Origin: Lingula anatina | Lineage: Eukaryota > Brachiopoda > Lingulata > Lingulida > Lingulidae | Reading direction: 5' to 3' | DNA length: 43,791 bases | NCBI RefSeq assembly: GCF_001039355.2 | Contig: NW_019775658.1 | Span: 672,132 to 715,922 of the forward strand | Part shown: in pieces, positions 21,899 to 32,500 of the stretch | How positions within the stretch are numbered: position 1 is the first letter of the stretch | How the letters are laid out: each line of letters opens with the position of its first letter | Made by a program: the position numbers and the translations under genes | The notes under the pieces: generated by a model | Seen by the model: the letters and a program-made list of their open reading frames with translations, nothing else | Told to the model about the DNA's origin: nothing | Database searches by the model: none

Positions 21899-24800
21899 TA
21901 TTGTAAAATCACATCAAAAAGCTTTCAGTTTTACACTGAACTTATGCATTAAAAACAATAAAATGCTATAAGTGAAGTTTAAGGCAGTTGTTTTTGATTA
22001 TTATTTCATATTTATAATTCAAATAACCAGTGGGCTGAAAAGTTAAAGGCACTTAAAATGTAAATGATTCCATGCCCAGCACTGAAACCTCTTATGGAGT
22101 TATCCTTCTTTCCAGGTTCTCCGTAGCGCCAGTCGTTGGTCCAGTGGAATGGAGATGACAGAGAGCTCCATACAGAATGCCTACATCCATGCCATCAGGA
22201 CTGCCAAGCACTATATATACATTGAAGTAAGTCACATCTTTGCAGTGTCTCAGAAGAAGGAAGCACTTTGCTGATTGTTTGGGGGTAACAGAGGAAGTGA
22301 CCTGAGACCTCATTGTCCATAAGAACATACTGAAAATTATTGCAAAAAAGTTCAGATAATTGGCTGGCAATCTGGTAGTAAATTTAAGAATTGCTCACAA
22401 AAGTATGGTGATTTTGCAGCCATCTTTTAAATAACCCTTTTCTATCTTCACAATTATTCAATCACAACTTATTATACAATATATATGTTATTTTAGTTCT
22501 TCTACTTTTTAGAGTCAGTATTTGATCAGTCGCTGTGGTGACAAGTCAGAGGTGTCAAATGGGATATGTGACGCCCTCTATGGGAGGATTATGGAAGCAC
22601 ACAGGTAAGTATATTGCTGAGATTACAGTCTGTGAGACATTTTTCACAAGATGGCTTAAAAGTTAAGTATTGAATTTCACATTTATTGATTCTATCCTGG
22701 TAATTCAGTTATATTGGTAAATTTTGTATAAGTGTACTATTGAATCAAAGACAAACATAGAATCTTGTATATGCACATTATACTGATATTAAGTAAACAT
22801 GTGGTTTATGTAGAAAATACATGAAAGTTCATCCCTTTTTATTCTACTTTTAACTCTGCCGCAAATTTCAGAAATCAAGAGTCATTCCGTGTGTACATCC
22901 TGCTCCCCCTGGTGCCAGGATTTGAGGGAGAATACACTGCAGATGTCCCCACTGGCAACCAAATAATGAGCTACTGGCTGTACACCTCTGTGTGCAGGGG
23001 AGAGAAGTCTCTCCTGGGGAAACTTCAGCAGGATGGTATGCATAAACCACTTTTTAGTAAAGCCTGTTAATCTAATGACAGAGGAAACAAAATACAGGTC
23101 CTCAATTTCACTTGTAACAAATTTGTCAAGTTGTTATTATAATGGTAATGGCAGTGCCTAGTATATTCACAGTAGCGAGTTGCGATACCTTTCCATGTAG
23201 TTTCACGTTTATATCACATTTCTCTCAACCTTATGAAAGTTACAAAAAATTTATGGAATAAGTAACTTAAAAAATTAGGATCTGCTTATTAAAAATGACC
23301 CTCTAACCCCCCACACGATCCCCCCAAAAAAGTGCATTAATTCATTATATTATTCATTTAGTTGAGGACCCTTCGAAGTATCTCTCTGTATGCAGCCTGA
23401 GATCTCACAGTGAGCTTGGAGGAAAGCTGATAACAGAGATCATCTATATCAACAGCAAACTTCTTATAGTGGATGATACGACAGTTATCATTGGCTCAGC
23501 TAACATAAATGACAGGAGCATGCTGGGAGATCTGGACAGTGAGGTGTCCATGATATTTGAGGTAAATTGCTGGAGCTGTCATGTACTCTGGTACATTTGG
23601 TTATTAGACTTGTCATTTAACTAAACATTTGTAACCTTCCTCCTCCTCCCTTTCTCTTTCTTCCAACTCTCTCCCTCTCTCTCTCCTCAAAAAAGAAAGA
23701 ATGATTGTTTTGGATTTATGCTCACATTCCAATACCCAGAAGTCTTAATCCACTTCTGGAAGTACATTCAGTTAGTCATTAAGTGGATAGCACACCAGTA
23801 GCCATGATCATCATAGTAATCATCTCATTGACAGGCATTGCATGTCCAGAAAATGATTCTTAAATTTGTCTCTGTAAATTATTTCTTTTCCCTGTCAGGA
23901 CACAGAGACTGTGGAGTCTAGAATGGATGGAGAAGTCTTCCAGGCTGGCAAGTTTGCCCAAAGTTTACGCATCAACCTGTTCAGGTGAGAGAGAATATTT
24001 GGTATTGAATATGGCATTAAGTGAAATGACATCCAAAATGCGACAGAAAACAAGTCAAGACATTTTCAAAAAGGTGAATTGGGTTTGAATTTAATACCCC
24101 AGAGTTGCTATTTAGCTTTACTGATGATGAATTTGTGTATCATTTCATATGGGAATTGGTTCTAAAAATGCGAAGTATAAAACCCAAATATATACTGTGC
24201 CTAGAGATGATAGCCCAAATATTTTATGTGTATTTTCTTTCTTTAGGGAGCACCTTGGTTATGTAGAGGATGACAACAGTAAGCTTCTGGATCCTGTGAT
24301 CGATTCTTTCTACAGAGGAACCTGGATAAAACAGGCATCACTGAATACTGCCACATATGAAAGGGTAAGGACTCTGGGACATTTTGAATTTGAATTGGTC
24401 CTTTAGTAGAGGGAGCTCTGACCTCTGCCAGCATTATCAACAAGCTTCTGATGATTTCTAGGCATGGTGGTACCGGAAGTTTGGTTCTAGTAGTCTCTGA
24501 AACCCAGGGTGCTGGACAGGTTGCACCCAAAAGCTTTTCTTAAGATTTCTTGTAGCCCCTCACAGGGCATTAGGTGAACACAAATCATTCAGAAATTTAA
24601 AGAGTTTGCGTTATGATACATTTTAAGCTATGAATACTACACATATATAATGGCTTCATTGGAAGTTAAGAACATACTAGTATATTGTGCCTGTCATTGC
24701 CAGTTATTTTATTTTTCTTTTTATTTATTATTCTGTATTATTTTACTAGTATTTTTTGAAACTGTGTGTTATTACATATCTCTTCCTCTAGGTATTCAAA

Positions 24801-25016
24801 TGCCTCCCCAGTGACCAGGTCCAGAGTTACGCTGAACTAGAGCAATACTGTGCCAAGAATCCCATGAGTGAAAGCAGTCCCAGTCTAGCCAGGGGGCTGC
24901 TCAAGAAGGTCAAAGGTCACCTGGTCTGCTGGCCAATGGGCTTCCTACAGGAAGAGATGCTGCTGCCATCTTTAGATTCAAAAGAAGCTGCATTGCCTTC
25001 TGTCATGTGGACTTAG
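13818..25016 (+). CDS. PLD1: phospholipase D, PX-PH type, altered second HKD motif
   Basis: Homologue of PLD1/PLD2, which hydrolyse phosphatidylcholine to phosphatidic acid at membranes. The coding exons are 13818-14052, 14321-14456, 14997-15125, 15474-15570, 16044-16109, 16390-16523, 16827-16976, 17298-17444, 17705-17788, 18002-18086, 18418-18534, 18970-19100, 19387-19564, 19891-20409, 20853-21066, 21405-21523, 21739-21849, 22116-22226, 22513-22604, 22872-23035, 23362-23561, 23899-23984, 24247-24364, 24792-25016. All junctions are GT-AG and in phase; they sum to 3648 nt, 1215 residues (human PLD1 is 1074). Order: acidic N-terminus, PX (about 85-200), PH (about 222-364), HKD1 (His475-Lys477-Asp482), long Ser/Asn-rich loop (about 504-780), HKD2 region (about 1007-1073), and a C-terminus ending VMWT like the invariant WT end of the family. 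The start ATG has a good context (GCCATGG). HKD2 has Asn1037 where His is required, so normal catalysis is doubtful. Whether this is the orthologue of PLD1/2 or a divergent paralogue cannot be told here. Confidence 0.93.
14451..14550 (+). repeat. 16-bp minisatellite built from the exon 2 splice donor
   Basis: Six tandem copies of about 16 bases, consensus TTACCTGTGAGTACTG, starting inside exon 2: its last six bases, TTACCT, open the first copy. All but one of the copies keep the donor-like ACCT followed by GTGAG. A further copy (CAGCCCTTACCTGTGAGTAC) recurs near 14630-14650, and a more degenerate copy of a longer exon 2 end (GAACACATT.CCAG) near 14748-14800. See findings. Confidence 0.9.
14873..14887. 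repeat. G run in PLD intron 2
   Basis: A run of about 10 G residues (after CCCAT) in intron sequence. It is a slippage-prone tract with no assigned role. Confidence 0.7.
15182..15294. repeat. 11-bp inverted repeat in PLD intron 3
   Basis: TTGGTCTACTT at 15182-15192 is exactly inverted as AAGTAGACCAA at 15284-15294, enclosing about 91 bases. This may be the remnant of a small foldback element or chance. Confidence 0.5.
16390..17444 (+). other. PH-domain exons of the PLD gene
   Basis: Exons 6-8 (residues about 222-364). Recognisable blocks are FLEVSRMSF before the domain, [17 protein letters not shown] in the first strands, then [24 protein letters not shown] and a C-terminal helix with QADQWEASI, following the PLD1/2 pattern. 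PH domains in PLD1/2 bind PtdIns(4,5)P2. The exon 6 start was set at 16390 because the upstream phase-0 exon needs TTG AGG TTT; the alternative acceptor four bases further in breaks the frame. Confidence 0.85.
18205..18400 (+). repeat. degenerate tandem array in PLD intron 10
   Basis: About six imperfect units of roughly 30-36 bases, with a core like AGTTCATAGTATTCATGCTT followed by a T/C-rich and AC end, fill most of the intron before exon 11. Units are diverged, so borders and copy number are approximate. Confidence 0.65.
18970..19100 (+). other. HKD1 catalytic-motif exon of PLD
   Basis: Encodes residues 461-503, including [13 protein letters not shown] and [12 protein letters not shown]. 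The first HxKxxxxD motif is complete: His475, Lys477, Asp482, with the downstream GG.DL and GRWDD blocks of PLD1/2. The segment just before it, ILRVSDQDS, replaces the RHPDH-type block that precedes HKD1 in PLD1/2 and is about three residues shorter. Both flanking junctions are phase 0. Confidence 0.92.
19387..20852 (+). other. low-complexity loop exons of PLD
   Basis: Exons 13 and 14 (residues about 504-736) encode an insert between the catalytic halves at the position of the PLD1 'loop'. It is rich in Ser, Asn, Gln, Asp, Glu and Lys with no hydrophobic core, so it is likely disordered. It is clearly longer than the PLD1 loop, and PLD2 lacks one. In PLD1 the loop lowers basal activity; here a regulatory or scaffold role can only be guessed. 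Confidence 0.8.
19592..19860 (+). repeat. degenerate tandem array in PLD intron 13
   Basis: Two clear and one partial copy of an approximately 90-130-base unit. Shared pieces include AGTTGATAT, AATTTGTATTT, CAGTGATGGAAT-like sequence, TTTTCTTGCTTT and ATGAATT. The units contain acceptor-like TTTACAG/TTTCCAG stretches. Confidence 0.6.
21861..21900. repeat. ATT microsatellite
   Basis: About 13 copies of ATT in intron 17 of the PLD gene, a few bases after its donor site. Confidence 0.9.
22513..22604 (+). other. PLD exon with IESQ in place of IENQ
   Basis: Residues 922-951. Joined to the previous exon it reads HYIYIESQYLIS. PLD1/2 and most PLDs have Asn at the third position (IENQ-Y/F-F). Here the codon is AGT (Ser), right at the exon start; the junction is phase 0 with a clear acceptor, so it is not a splice-choice error. 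Confidence 0.85.
23362..23561 (+). other. HKD2 exon of PLD, His replaced by Asn
   Basis: Residues 1007-1073. The second motif reads [12 protein letters not shown], followed by [15 protein letters not shown]. The Lys (1039), Asp (1044) and the GSANINDRS block are all present, but the motif His is Asn1037 (codon AAC at 23451-23453). A single C-to-A change from CAC would produce it. Surrounding residues are otherwise well conserved, so alignment is unambiguous. Confidence 0.93.
23636..23692. repeat. CT-rich low-complexity tract
   Basis: Polypyrimidine stretch of CCT, CTTT and CTCT runs in PLD intron 21. Confidence 0.8.
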
Positions 25017-25030
25017 TACTATATCTTGTT

Positions 25031-25198
25031 CAGGGGCGGATTTAGGCCGTCTTCTGGGTCTTCCGGAAGACGGTCAGATTTTTAAGTTTACATTGAGGGG
25101 TATCTAATTTTTTCTGTCAGAAGACGGTCAAAAATGGTGGATGGATCAACAAAGATAATTTGGAAGACTGTCAGAAAATATCTCTGGATCCGCCCCTG
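25031..25198. mobile_element. 168-bp MITE with CAGGGGCGGAT termini
   Basis: Begins CAGGGGCGGATTTAGG and ends GGATCCGCCCCTG, so the outer 11 bases (CAGGGGCGGAT) are a perfect terminal inverted repeat. It is flanked by TTGTT on both sides (25026-25030 and 25199-25203), a possible short target-site duplication. Internally GAAGACGGTCA occurs twice, with a shorter inverted piece. There is no coding capacity, so it is non-autonomous. CAGGGG-type ends are common in hAT-like miniature elements, but those give 8-bp duplications, so the superfamily is left open. It sits 14 bases after the PLD stop codon, hence probably inside the 3' UTR. Confidence 0.85.
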
Positions 25199-27899
25199 TT
25201 GTTATCTCTGTTTTGATTCATTATTTGAAATTATAAAACTTGACAGTGTATATGTAGAAAGTTCAAGTTTTAAATATTCCTTTTTTATTGTTTTCTTTTT
25301 TATATTACAGTTATAGGTCACCTACAGGTTTTAATTATGGTTCCAAAATCACCTTAAGTTATCATTATTTAAACAGTCAATAAGGTAATGAAGAAAAGTT
25401 AATTTTATATTTATAAACCGATACAATAACAAGTTGCAAATATTAATTTTGCTTTTTATCTTTTTAGTCAAACAGAATCCAGTCATGAGCCTAGGTTAAA
25501 AAAAAAAACTCTGAGCCAGATTTTATTGCAGATCTTCACAAATCTCAGGAACCATCAGAATTGAATTAAAAACGCGGAATTGCGCTTTTCCATGGAAAAA
25601 GCTTGTAAAGAAATAACTTAATAATACATATAATTATCATTAAAATGCAAACATTTAATGTAACCTTAGCTATTTTTTTGTAATATTTATGAACAGTTGT
25701 AATGTAACTATTTTAAACGTAAAAAAAACTGATTTAAAACATAAATGCCTGTATTATTTTCAACATTTTATTCACTTTCATACAAATTAGCAAATAATTC
25801 ATGTATCATATGTATATTATATAATGTATATCCACCTTGGCACCGATGCAATACTTCATGCTGATAGCAACAGTAACAGTACAATGACATGTTATACTGC
25901 CTCAGTATTATGATAGCTACACAATGATTAACAACACAATGATTGGGTTAAAAACTTCTAACAGACATGGTTAGCAACATACAAGAGAGGCGCATTGCAA
26001 ACATTTAGCTTTTTTTTTTTAACTGTGTGTGTTTGTATGTGTGATGTTTCCATACCTTATTATTATTATTAAAAATCTTTTGGTAGAAACTGTTTCCTAT
26101 GTGCTGTTTTATACAAAATCTAACCATGTCTGTCTCAATGCAATTTTACAAAAATACTTTGTTTACAATATTTCATAAAGAATTGAAATCGCTACTGCTA
26201 AGTCATGTAGACATAATAAATACAATCTTTTAATGTACAGTAATGTTATAATATGATTAATATGTTACTGATTCAACACAGTTGGTTATAAGTATGTTAC
26301 ATAAAAAAAATTAAAAAGTTTGTTCTTTTATCATTGTAAAGAAACTTCATGACTATAAAATAATAAGGTTATGCATTAAAAAAATAAGTAAATGAATAAC
26401 AACTTCCATAAGAAACATTCTACAACTTTCAAGGAGTTGTGTCATCTACTACACTTTAAAGCCTTGAGCTGGACAAATATGCTTCTTAAAAATTCTAATA
26501 TTATTTAACGGGGCAACAATCATCCCCTGTGTCCTTATGATCAATGCAAAATATTCCGAATACAAGAACCCCCATCCTCTGCAGTCACTTTTCTTATACA
26601 ACATTTTACACAATGGCTCCCAGTGAATACTTGAGCATAGGAAGCATTCATAACAAAGGCAACAGAGCCAACAATTACATTGAAGTAGTCCTTAATCTCA
26701 TATATCATTTCCAGAAATCCACTCTAATTCTTGTTATATCTAAAATGATACACTTCACATTAAATGGGGGTTACCCATAACTGCACCAGACTGGGGTAGA
26801 ACTTGGGATCACCACACACCATAAATATAGTTATACTTTCCTGCACACTCAACACTAGTTATACAGGCATGTTTTATAATGAAAATTTTGATATCCAATT
26901 GACATTGATTCTATACAAACAGTTTTATTTTTAAAACTTTGTATAGAATCTGTGCACTTAAAAAGTCTACCCATTGCCAATGGTGAGGAGAACCATACTA
27001 GGTAAACCACTACGACAGTGCATGCTGTTCTTCATTAGTGACAGTCTGGTCATTATGCTTGGTACCAAAATACACAAAATATTTTCAACAACTGAGATGT
27101 TGTATAACTGTTGCCTTCCTACACTGCCTCCCATAAGTTATAACAATTTTGATTCTACTGAACAGCTTTGGCGCTAGCACAATATGATTGTCTTGGCTGT
27201 TGAACATTACTGAACAAGGACTAGCACTGCGATTAAATTGCTTAATTAAGAAGTAAATGCACCGATAATCCATGTATAAAACTTAAAATCAGTCCTCGGA
27301 GAGCTTCTTTGGTTAAAGTAGTAAAATGTTCCCTTGCAGATTAATAAAGTGGGTCTGTAAGTAAATTTTTCGATGTTTTGTAAGTTATGCAATATATCTT
27401 TGGTCTTGAACTACTTCACTTGTCTTTGTTTTTTTTTTAACAGGACTGTTTAAGACCCCACCCCATCCCCCCAAAAAATCTTTTACCTAAAGCCAACTTA
27501 AAAAAACTTACCCTCCTTTAATAGGGTTTGTTTTACGGATATTTCAAACACACAGTCAAGTTATTGAATCAAATGTATTGTAATGCCTGATATGAGTGGT
27601 CAGTGGCTTCTAGCAAGCAGCTCTGTGTTGTTAAACATCTAATAAGACCCTTTCCAGTTAAGAATAGTCCTGATGTAAACACAGCCTTAGTGAGCAATTC
27701 ATGTAAGCTTTCAGTGGTGTGTGGTTGGTAGTGTGTTAATTTTAATGCTGTTTCTGTTGGTTGTGTTTTGTATCACTGCTAAGATAACTAAATTTATAGT
27801 GTTTAATTATTTACATGACTGTTGTAAATAGGTGTGTTTTAATGGGAAGGATTTCTCTCGAATGCTGTTCTGTACATAAATTCACTGCTTAAACCAAAC

Positions 27900-28190
27900 T
27901 TATGGCAAGGATATATGCATTCTGTGCTAAGCCTTATCCTACTGCAAGGAAGTTTAGTACTGCTCCTGATACTTCCAAAGGGATATAAATATTAAGCACT
28001 GCACCTAATCCTACTGCAAGGATATATAAATTTAGCACTGTACCTAATCCTACAGCAAGGATATAAATTGAGCTTCACTTAATGCTACCGCAAGGATATA
28101 AACATTTAAAGAATTTTTTCTGATCTTACAGCATGCAGTACATGTATTGATCACTGCACCCAATCTTACAGCAAGGATATATGGCAAGAT
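27900..28190. repeat. degenerate tandem array, ~50-bp unit
   Basis: At least five diverged copies of a unit with core GCACTGCACCTAATCCTAC followed by GCAAGGATATA. Spacing is about 45-60 bases. It lies in the LMBR1 3' region. Confidence 0.75.
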
Positions 28191-28518
28191 ATATACCAAC
28201 TCAATAAATGTTCCTACAGCCAATTAAAAGCTAATGCTGCTATAATGAATACTCTCCATCCATGTCTATAAGCATATATACTATATTTGCATTGATCTGC
28301 ATTGCTAGGATCTGTCCCTTAAATATTCAACAATAAAACCTGAGGATATTTTACAAGAGAAATACAAGTCACGATCACATCAACATTTGAATTCCGTCAT
28401 ATATTAGTGCCTCTACTACTACAATCAACTATACAGACTGCTTCCTCTCCATACATCTTCCACTTGTTGGATTGTTTTACATGGCAATGGCTTAAATTTT
28501 GCCTCAAAAACCAAATGC

Positions 28519-28524
28519 TTTATT
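28519..28524 (-). other. LMBR1: candidate poly(A) signal of LMBR1
   Basis: AATAAA on the minus strand, about 1.07 kb beyond the LMBR1 stop codon. One of several such hexamers in AT-rich sequence, so usage is uncertain. Confidence 0.25.
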
Positions 28525-29595
28525 TTAAGCTTGATTTTAATAACAACAAGATTAGTTGATAAAAAATCCAGGTTTTCTTTATCATTAAAAAACACTGCCT
28601 TGCTTTTTTGTATTTAAATGACACATAAGCAATAAAATGCATTCAACAATCATATTTTTCAAGTGCTAGCCTTATGTAAAATATTTCTTTTGGGCCCTAG
28701 TTAACCATTCACCATTCTAACATTCTTCCTGCCACTCAGCTTTGTTCATATACCACCTAACTGTACAGAGATAGAAAACTTGAATGAAAAGCATCAGTTA
28801 TTACAATAAAATCAACATTAAAAGGGTTTGTATCAATTTGTTCATTTGGTATAAAAACACTATGTACAAGTGAAGCCTCTGGTATTCACATAAATCAAAT
28901 AAAAACGTGTATGTTACACAACATTAGCTGTTGCTATTGACTATTACACAACTTGGACCAGAATTTTTAACTTGTTCAGTCAATTTTCATTTGATCACAT
29001 CTTTTCCATCACAAAGACAACTTTTTCATGCAACTGGCCAGGTGTGTGATTAAGGACTAGAGTCCACTCTACATAAAAACTGTGGACTTCCAAAGGTAGC
29101 TGATACAAGAGAGACCCAACATGAACTCTTGATTCTGCCTCTCTCAGCGTGCTTCACAACAGCAGCATGTGAGTCAATTCTAATGCTGATTGTGTTGGCT
29201 GTATTTTATGTCCTTGCTGGTCCCGGACGGTTACCTTGTACAGGGTTATCCTGCACTGGACCACAGAGGGCAAAGAAGCTTGGTCCACTGATAGCTGATA
29301 CAAAGTGACAATGTACCTTGGCCCTCCTGACATGTATAAAAGCTGGTGCTGCAATTCAGGTTGCTCATTGGCATTTAGAGTTTGCACTGGCATAACCAAG
29401 CAAAATACTGTCTCATTTGAACACTCAAATGCAAGCTAATATAGCTCAGCCTTAAAAGCAATACATGAGGTTTCTTTAAGTCAAAGGCCCATGCTTCACC
29501 AAAGCCTTTCAACCTTCCAGGTTAGCATACGCCTTTATGATGTCTTTTCTTTGTCCCCATACCAATTATGTACTGTTCCCACCATGCCTAAGCCT

Positions 29596-32500
29596 TCACT
29601 CTTCCTTTCCCACTGTAGGAGTAGACACACTTGTCTGACTGGTAGACCAGGATCTTGTCTTAACACGGCGCAGTGCTGTCCACAAACGGTTGACAATTTC
29701 CTTGCGTATGGTGGCAGTGAACTTGGTGAAGAGACAGAGAGCTGTGCAGGAGACAAACACCAGGTTGTAGGTGAGGATTAGGTAGAAACTTCCCAGCCAC
29801 TCCAGGCGCCCAAACTCTCCGAGAAGATCAAAGTTTGTTATACCTGGAATGCGTTGTAAAAACTTAGTTGTTTTTTAAAGTCCCTGAACAAATTCCAAAT
29901 GAATAAATGGTCTAAAAAATTGTGATATAAGGATTAGAATTCTGTATAAATCCATCTTCCCAACCTAAAAGAATAGGTCTTCTGTACCAGTACATGTGGT
30001 AGCATGGTGCCACTTGTGTTCTAAATTGCAAGATTTAATTGCTTACCTGGTATCCAGGATAGCACAAAACTACATTGTATTTATCCAGTATCCATGACAG
30101 CACAGGGCTACTTATCCAGTATCGATGATAACACAGGTCTACTTACCCAGTATCCAGGGCAGCGAAGGGCTACTTACACAGGACCTTGAATAACAGGGCA
30201 ACTTCTCTAGTATCCTAGCAGCAAAGAGCAACTTACAAACTGTCCTGAATAACAGGGCTACTTATATTATCCAGTATCCTGGAAAGCACATATTAGTAAC
30301 TTACCCAGTATCCGGGATAGCACAGGAAGAGCTGAGCTGAGCACCAGTATGACTACACAGTTGCCGATGATCTGGGTAAGTGTGGTGTCAGAAGGCTTGG
30401 GTTGCAGGCGGCGGAAGAATCGTAGGCTGTAGAATCCAACCACTGAGGCTAACATGAAATATCTGAGGAAGGTGTTGAGGACAATGGACCTGGTCTTGAC
30501 ATTTACACTACAACACATGGGATAAATAAATTGTGGTCTTAGAAAGTTTCAATTGTATACACTTCATGATGAGCAGACTGTGGAATTAAGTTTCCATTTT
30601 TTCCCCACATGACTTGGTGCTTGAATGTTATCTGGCATTATGCTAAGTTCTCTATTATATCAAGGATACAAAATGAGAGCTATCTCCAGCAGAGCACCAA
30701 CTTGTCCCAGGGCAGACAGTGAAGACAAACCAAGGACTATATCCTGAAAAAGAAAACAGTATGTTTAGGTTTTAGGTTTTGGGTTTACTAAAACAGTCAT
30801 TCAGCACAACATACACACACTTATTTTCTCGACACTTCCGGCACTTTTCAAACGTACCTACTAGTATTGTAATTAATATTCATTTAATGGACTATCAAGA
30901 TTCCATTAAGGGACCCCGAGTTCATATGCATCAATGTACTAATTTTTCTATCCCCCATCTATTAAATATACACCCATCACCTGAGAACTGTTTTTCACCA
31001 CTTAAACACTGGAGAGAGACATACCTTGCCTCCCACAGGTAACTTTTTATCCCCAAACACCAACAGCAATGTGTTCAGAGCCACCCATAATACTGATAAG
31101 GCCTGAAAGAATAATACAGTTGAATTAACATAAACTACAGACCAGGAATTAATCTATCAATAATGACGCAGAATGATCCTTTTAAGACCATAATTACATA
31201 CTAGACTGTTTCACTTCTAAAACGGTATATCAAACACCTTTTAGTTTATTTGTACTTAGAAAATTTCATGCAACTCCCTGAATTACAATGGAGAAACATC
31301 AAATACTCACAGTTAAGGCTAACAACAGAAGCATCATCAATGGATAGCCCACATTTCTCCTCAAGGATGATATCTGTTGTCTCTTTTCTGAAATAAGACA
31401 ATTTCTACAGGTCAATTTTCCTACTGGTGATACCCACAACTTTTAATCATTTCATATTGAAGTACCTGCTATAAATGGGAGCTGTTAGCATTTAGGTCAT
31501 TGTTTTCAATGGTTTCAGGGACACATAAGCACATGTATTCAAACACACTGATTTATATATCTCATTTAAACCAAATGCTGTATGGAGAACTTTTATACAC
31601 CCCTCTCCTACCGAAAAAAATCCCTTTCCACAAGCATTTCCCCTCTGCTAAAAAAGGGGGGGAAAACATATTTCCTTACCCAACTGTTGCTTCTCCTCCT
31701 GAACATCTTCTAATCTTTTTCTCAACTCTGATGTTCCATTGCAGCTTCCATTGTGTCCATTGGCAATGGTTCTGCCATTGCTGGTGGTAGTTACACCTAC
31801 AGATATATTCATATCAAAATAATGACTCTTGTTCTTGTTAAACAACAAAAGAATCAATATCAACAATAAAAATACAAGCTATACAACTTTGGTCAAAAAA
31901 AATAATTGCTATCATGAAAATGGTTTGTTCTGGATCTTTACCTTAAGCCTGAACTTTATCTGACATTTTTAATGTTTGCAAAACACTGTTAACATTAAGC
32001 CCTGTGTAAGAACAATGTGACAACTTGACCTTCATCACTCAAAACTGGCATTTTCTATGTTTATTTAATCTCCTTTGATAATTACTGAATTTGTTTTGTA
32101 TTATTCCTATACACATGTATTACAGTAAAAAGCTGAGCTATTTTCTGGAACCAAACACTAATTTCCAGCTTCCACATACAGAGCAGTACTTGGAGAACTG
32201 AATACATAGTTTTTCCTTCCTGATTTTGATTTATTTTGTTTTGATTAATAATATTTTCAGTTAGCTATCAGTAATGCTTACGCTGCTTGATCTTTCTCTT
32301 GAGATCATCCTCTTCAAGTTGTGTGGTGTACAGCTCCTCTGCTATATCTCTCAGGAACTGAAACAACAGCCAGGCTTATGAAGTAAATACACTTGAATTA
32401 CCATCACAGATAAAATAAACATTCATGCTTGGAATATATATATCAATGATTATACTTTCTTTCCAATATTCAAGAGTTATCAGTTTGAAGTTCCCTTACA

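Larger units (their letters stand above)
25017..29595. other. convergent 3' region between PLD and LMBR1
   Basis: No coding exon is recognised. The left part should hold the 3' UTR of the PLD gene (candidate signals on the plus strand: ATTAAA at 25565-25570, AATAAA at 26215-26220). The right part should hold the 3' UTR of the minus-strand LMBR1 gene (candidate AATAAA read at 28524-28519). It also contains a small transposon (25031-25198), a degenerate array (about 27900-28190) and a 14-base palindrome TTTTCCATGGAAAA near 25587-25600. UTR borders cannot be set from sequence alone. Confidence 0.55.

Noticed and set aside
29154-29399. Minus-strand open frame of 81 codons in the LMBR1 3' region, with a fairly protein-like composition
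   Set aside because: No family recognised, no splice context linking it to LMBR1, and it lies beyond the LMBR1 stop codon; it could be chance or an unknown repeat.
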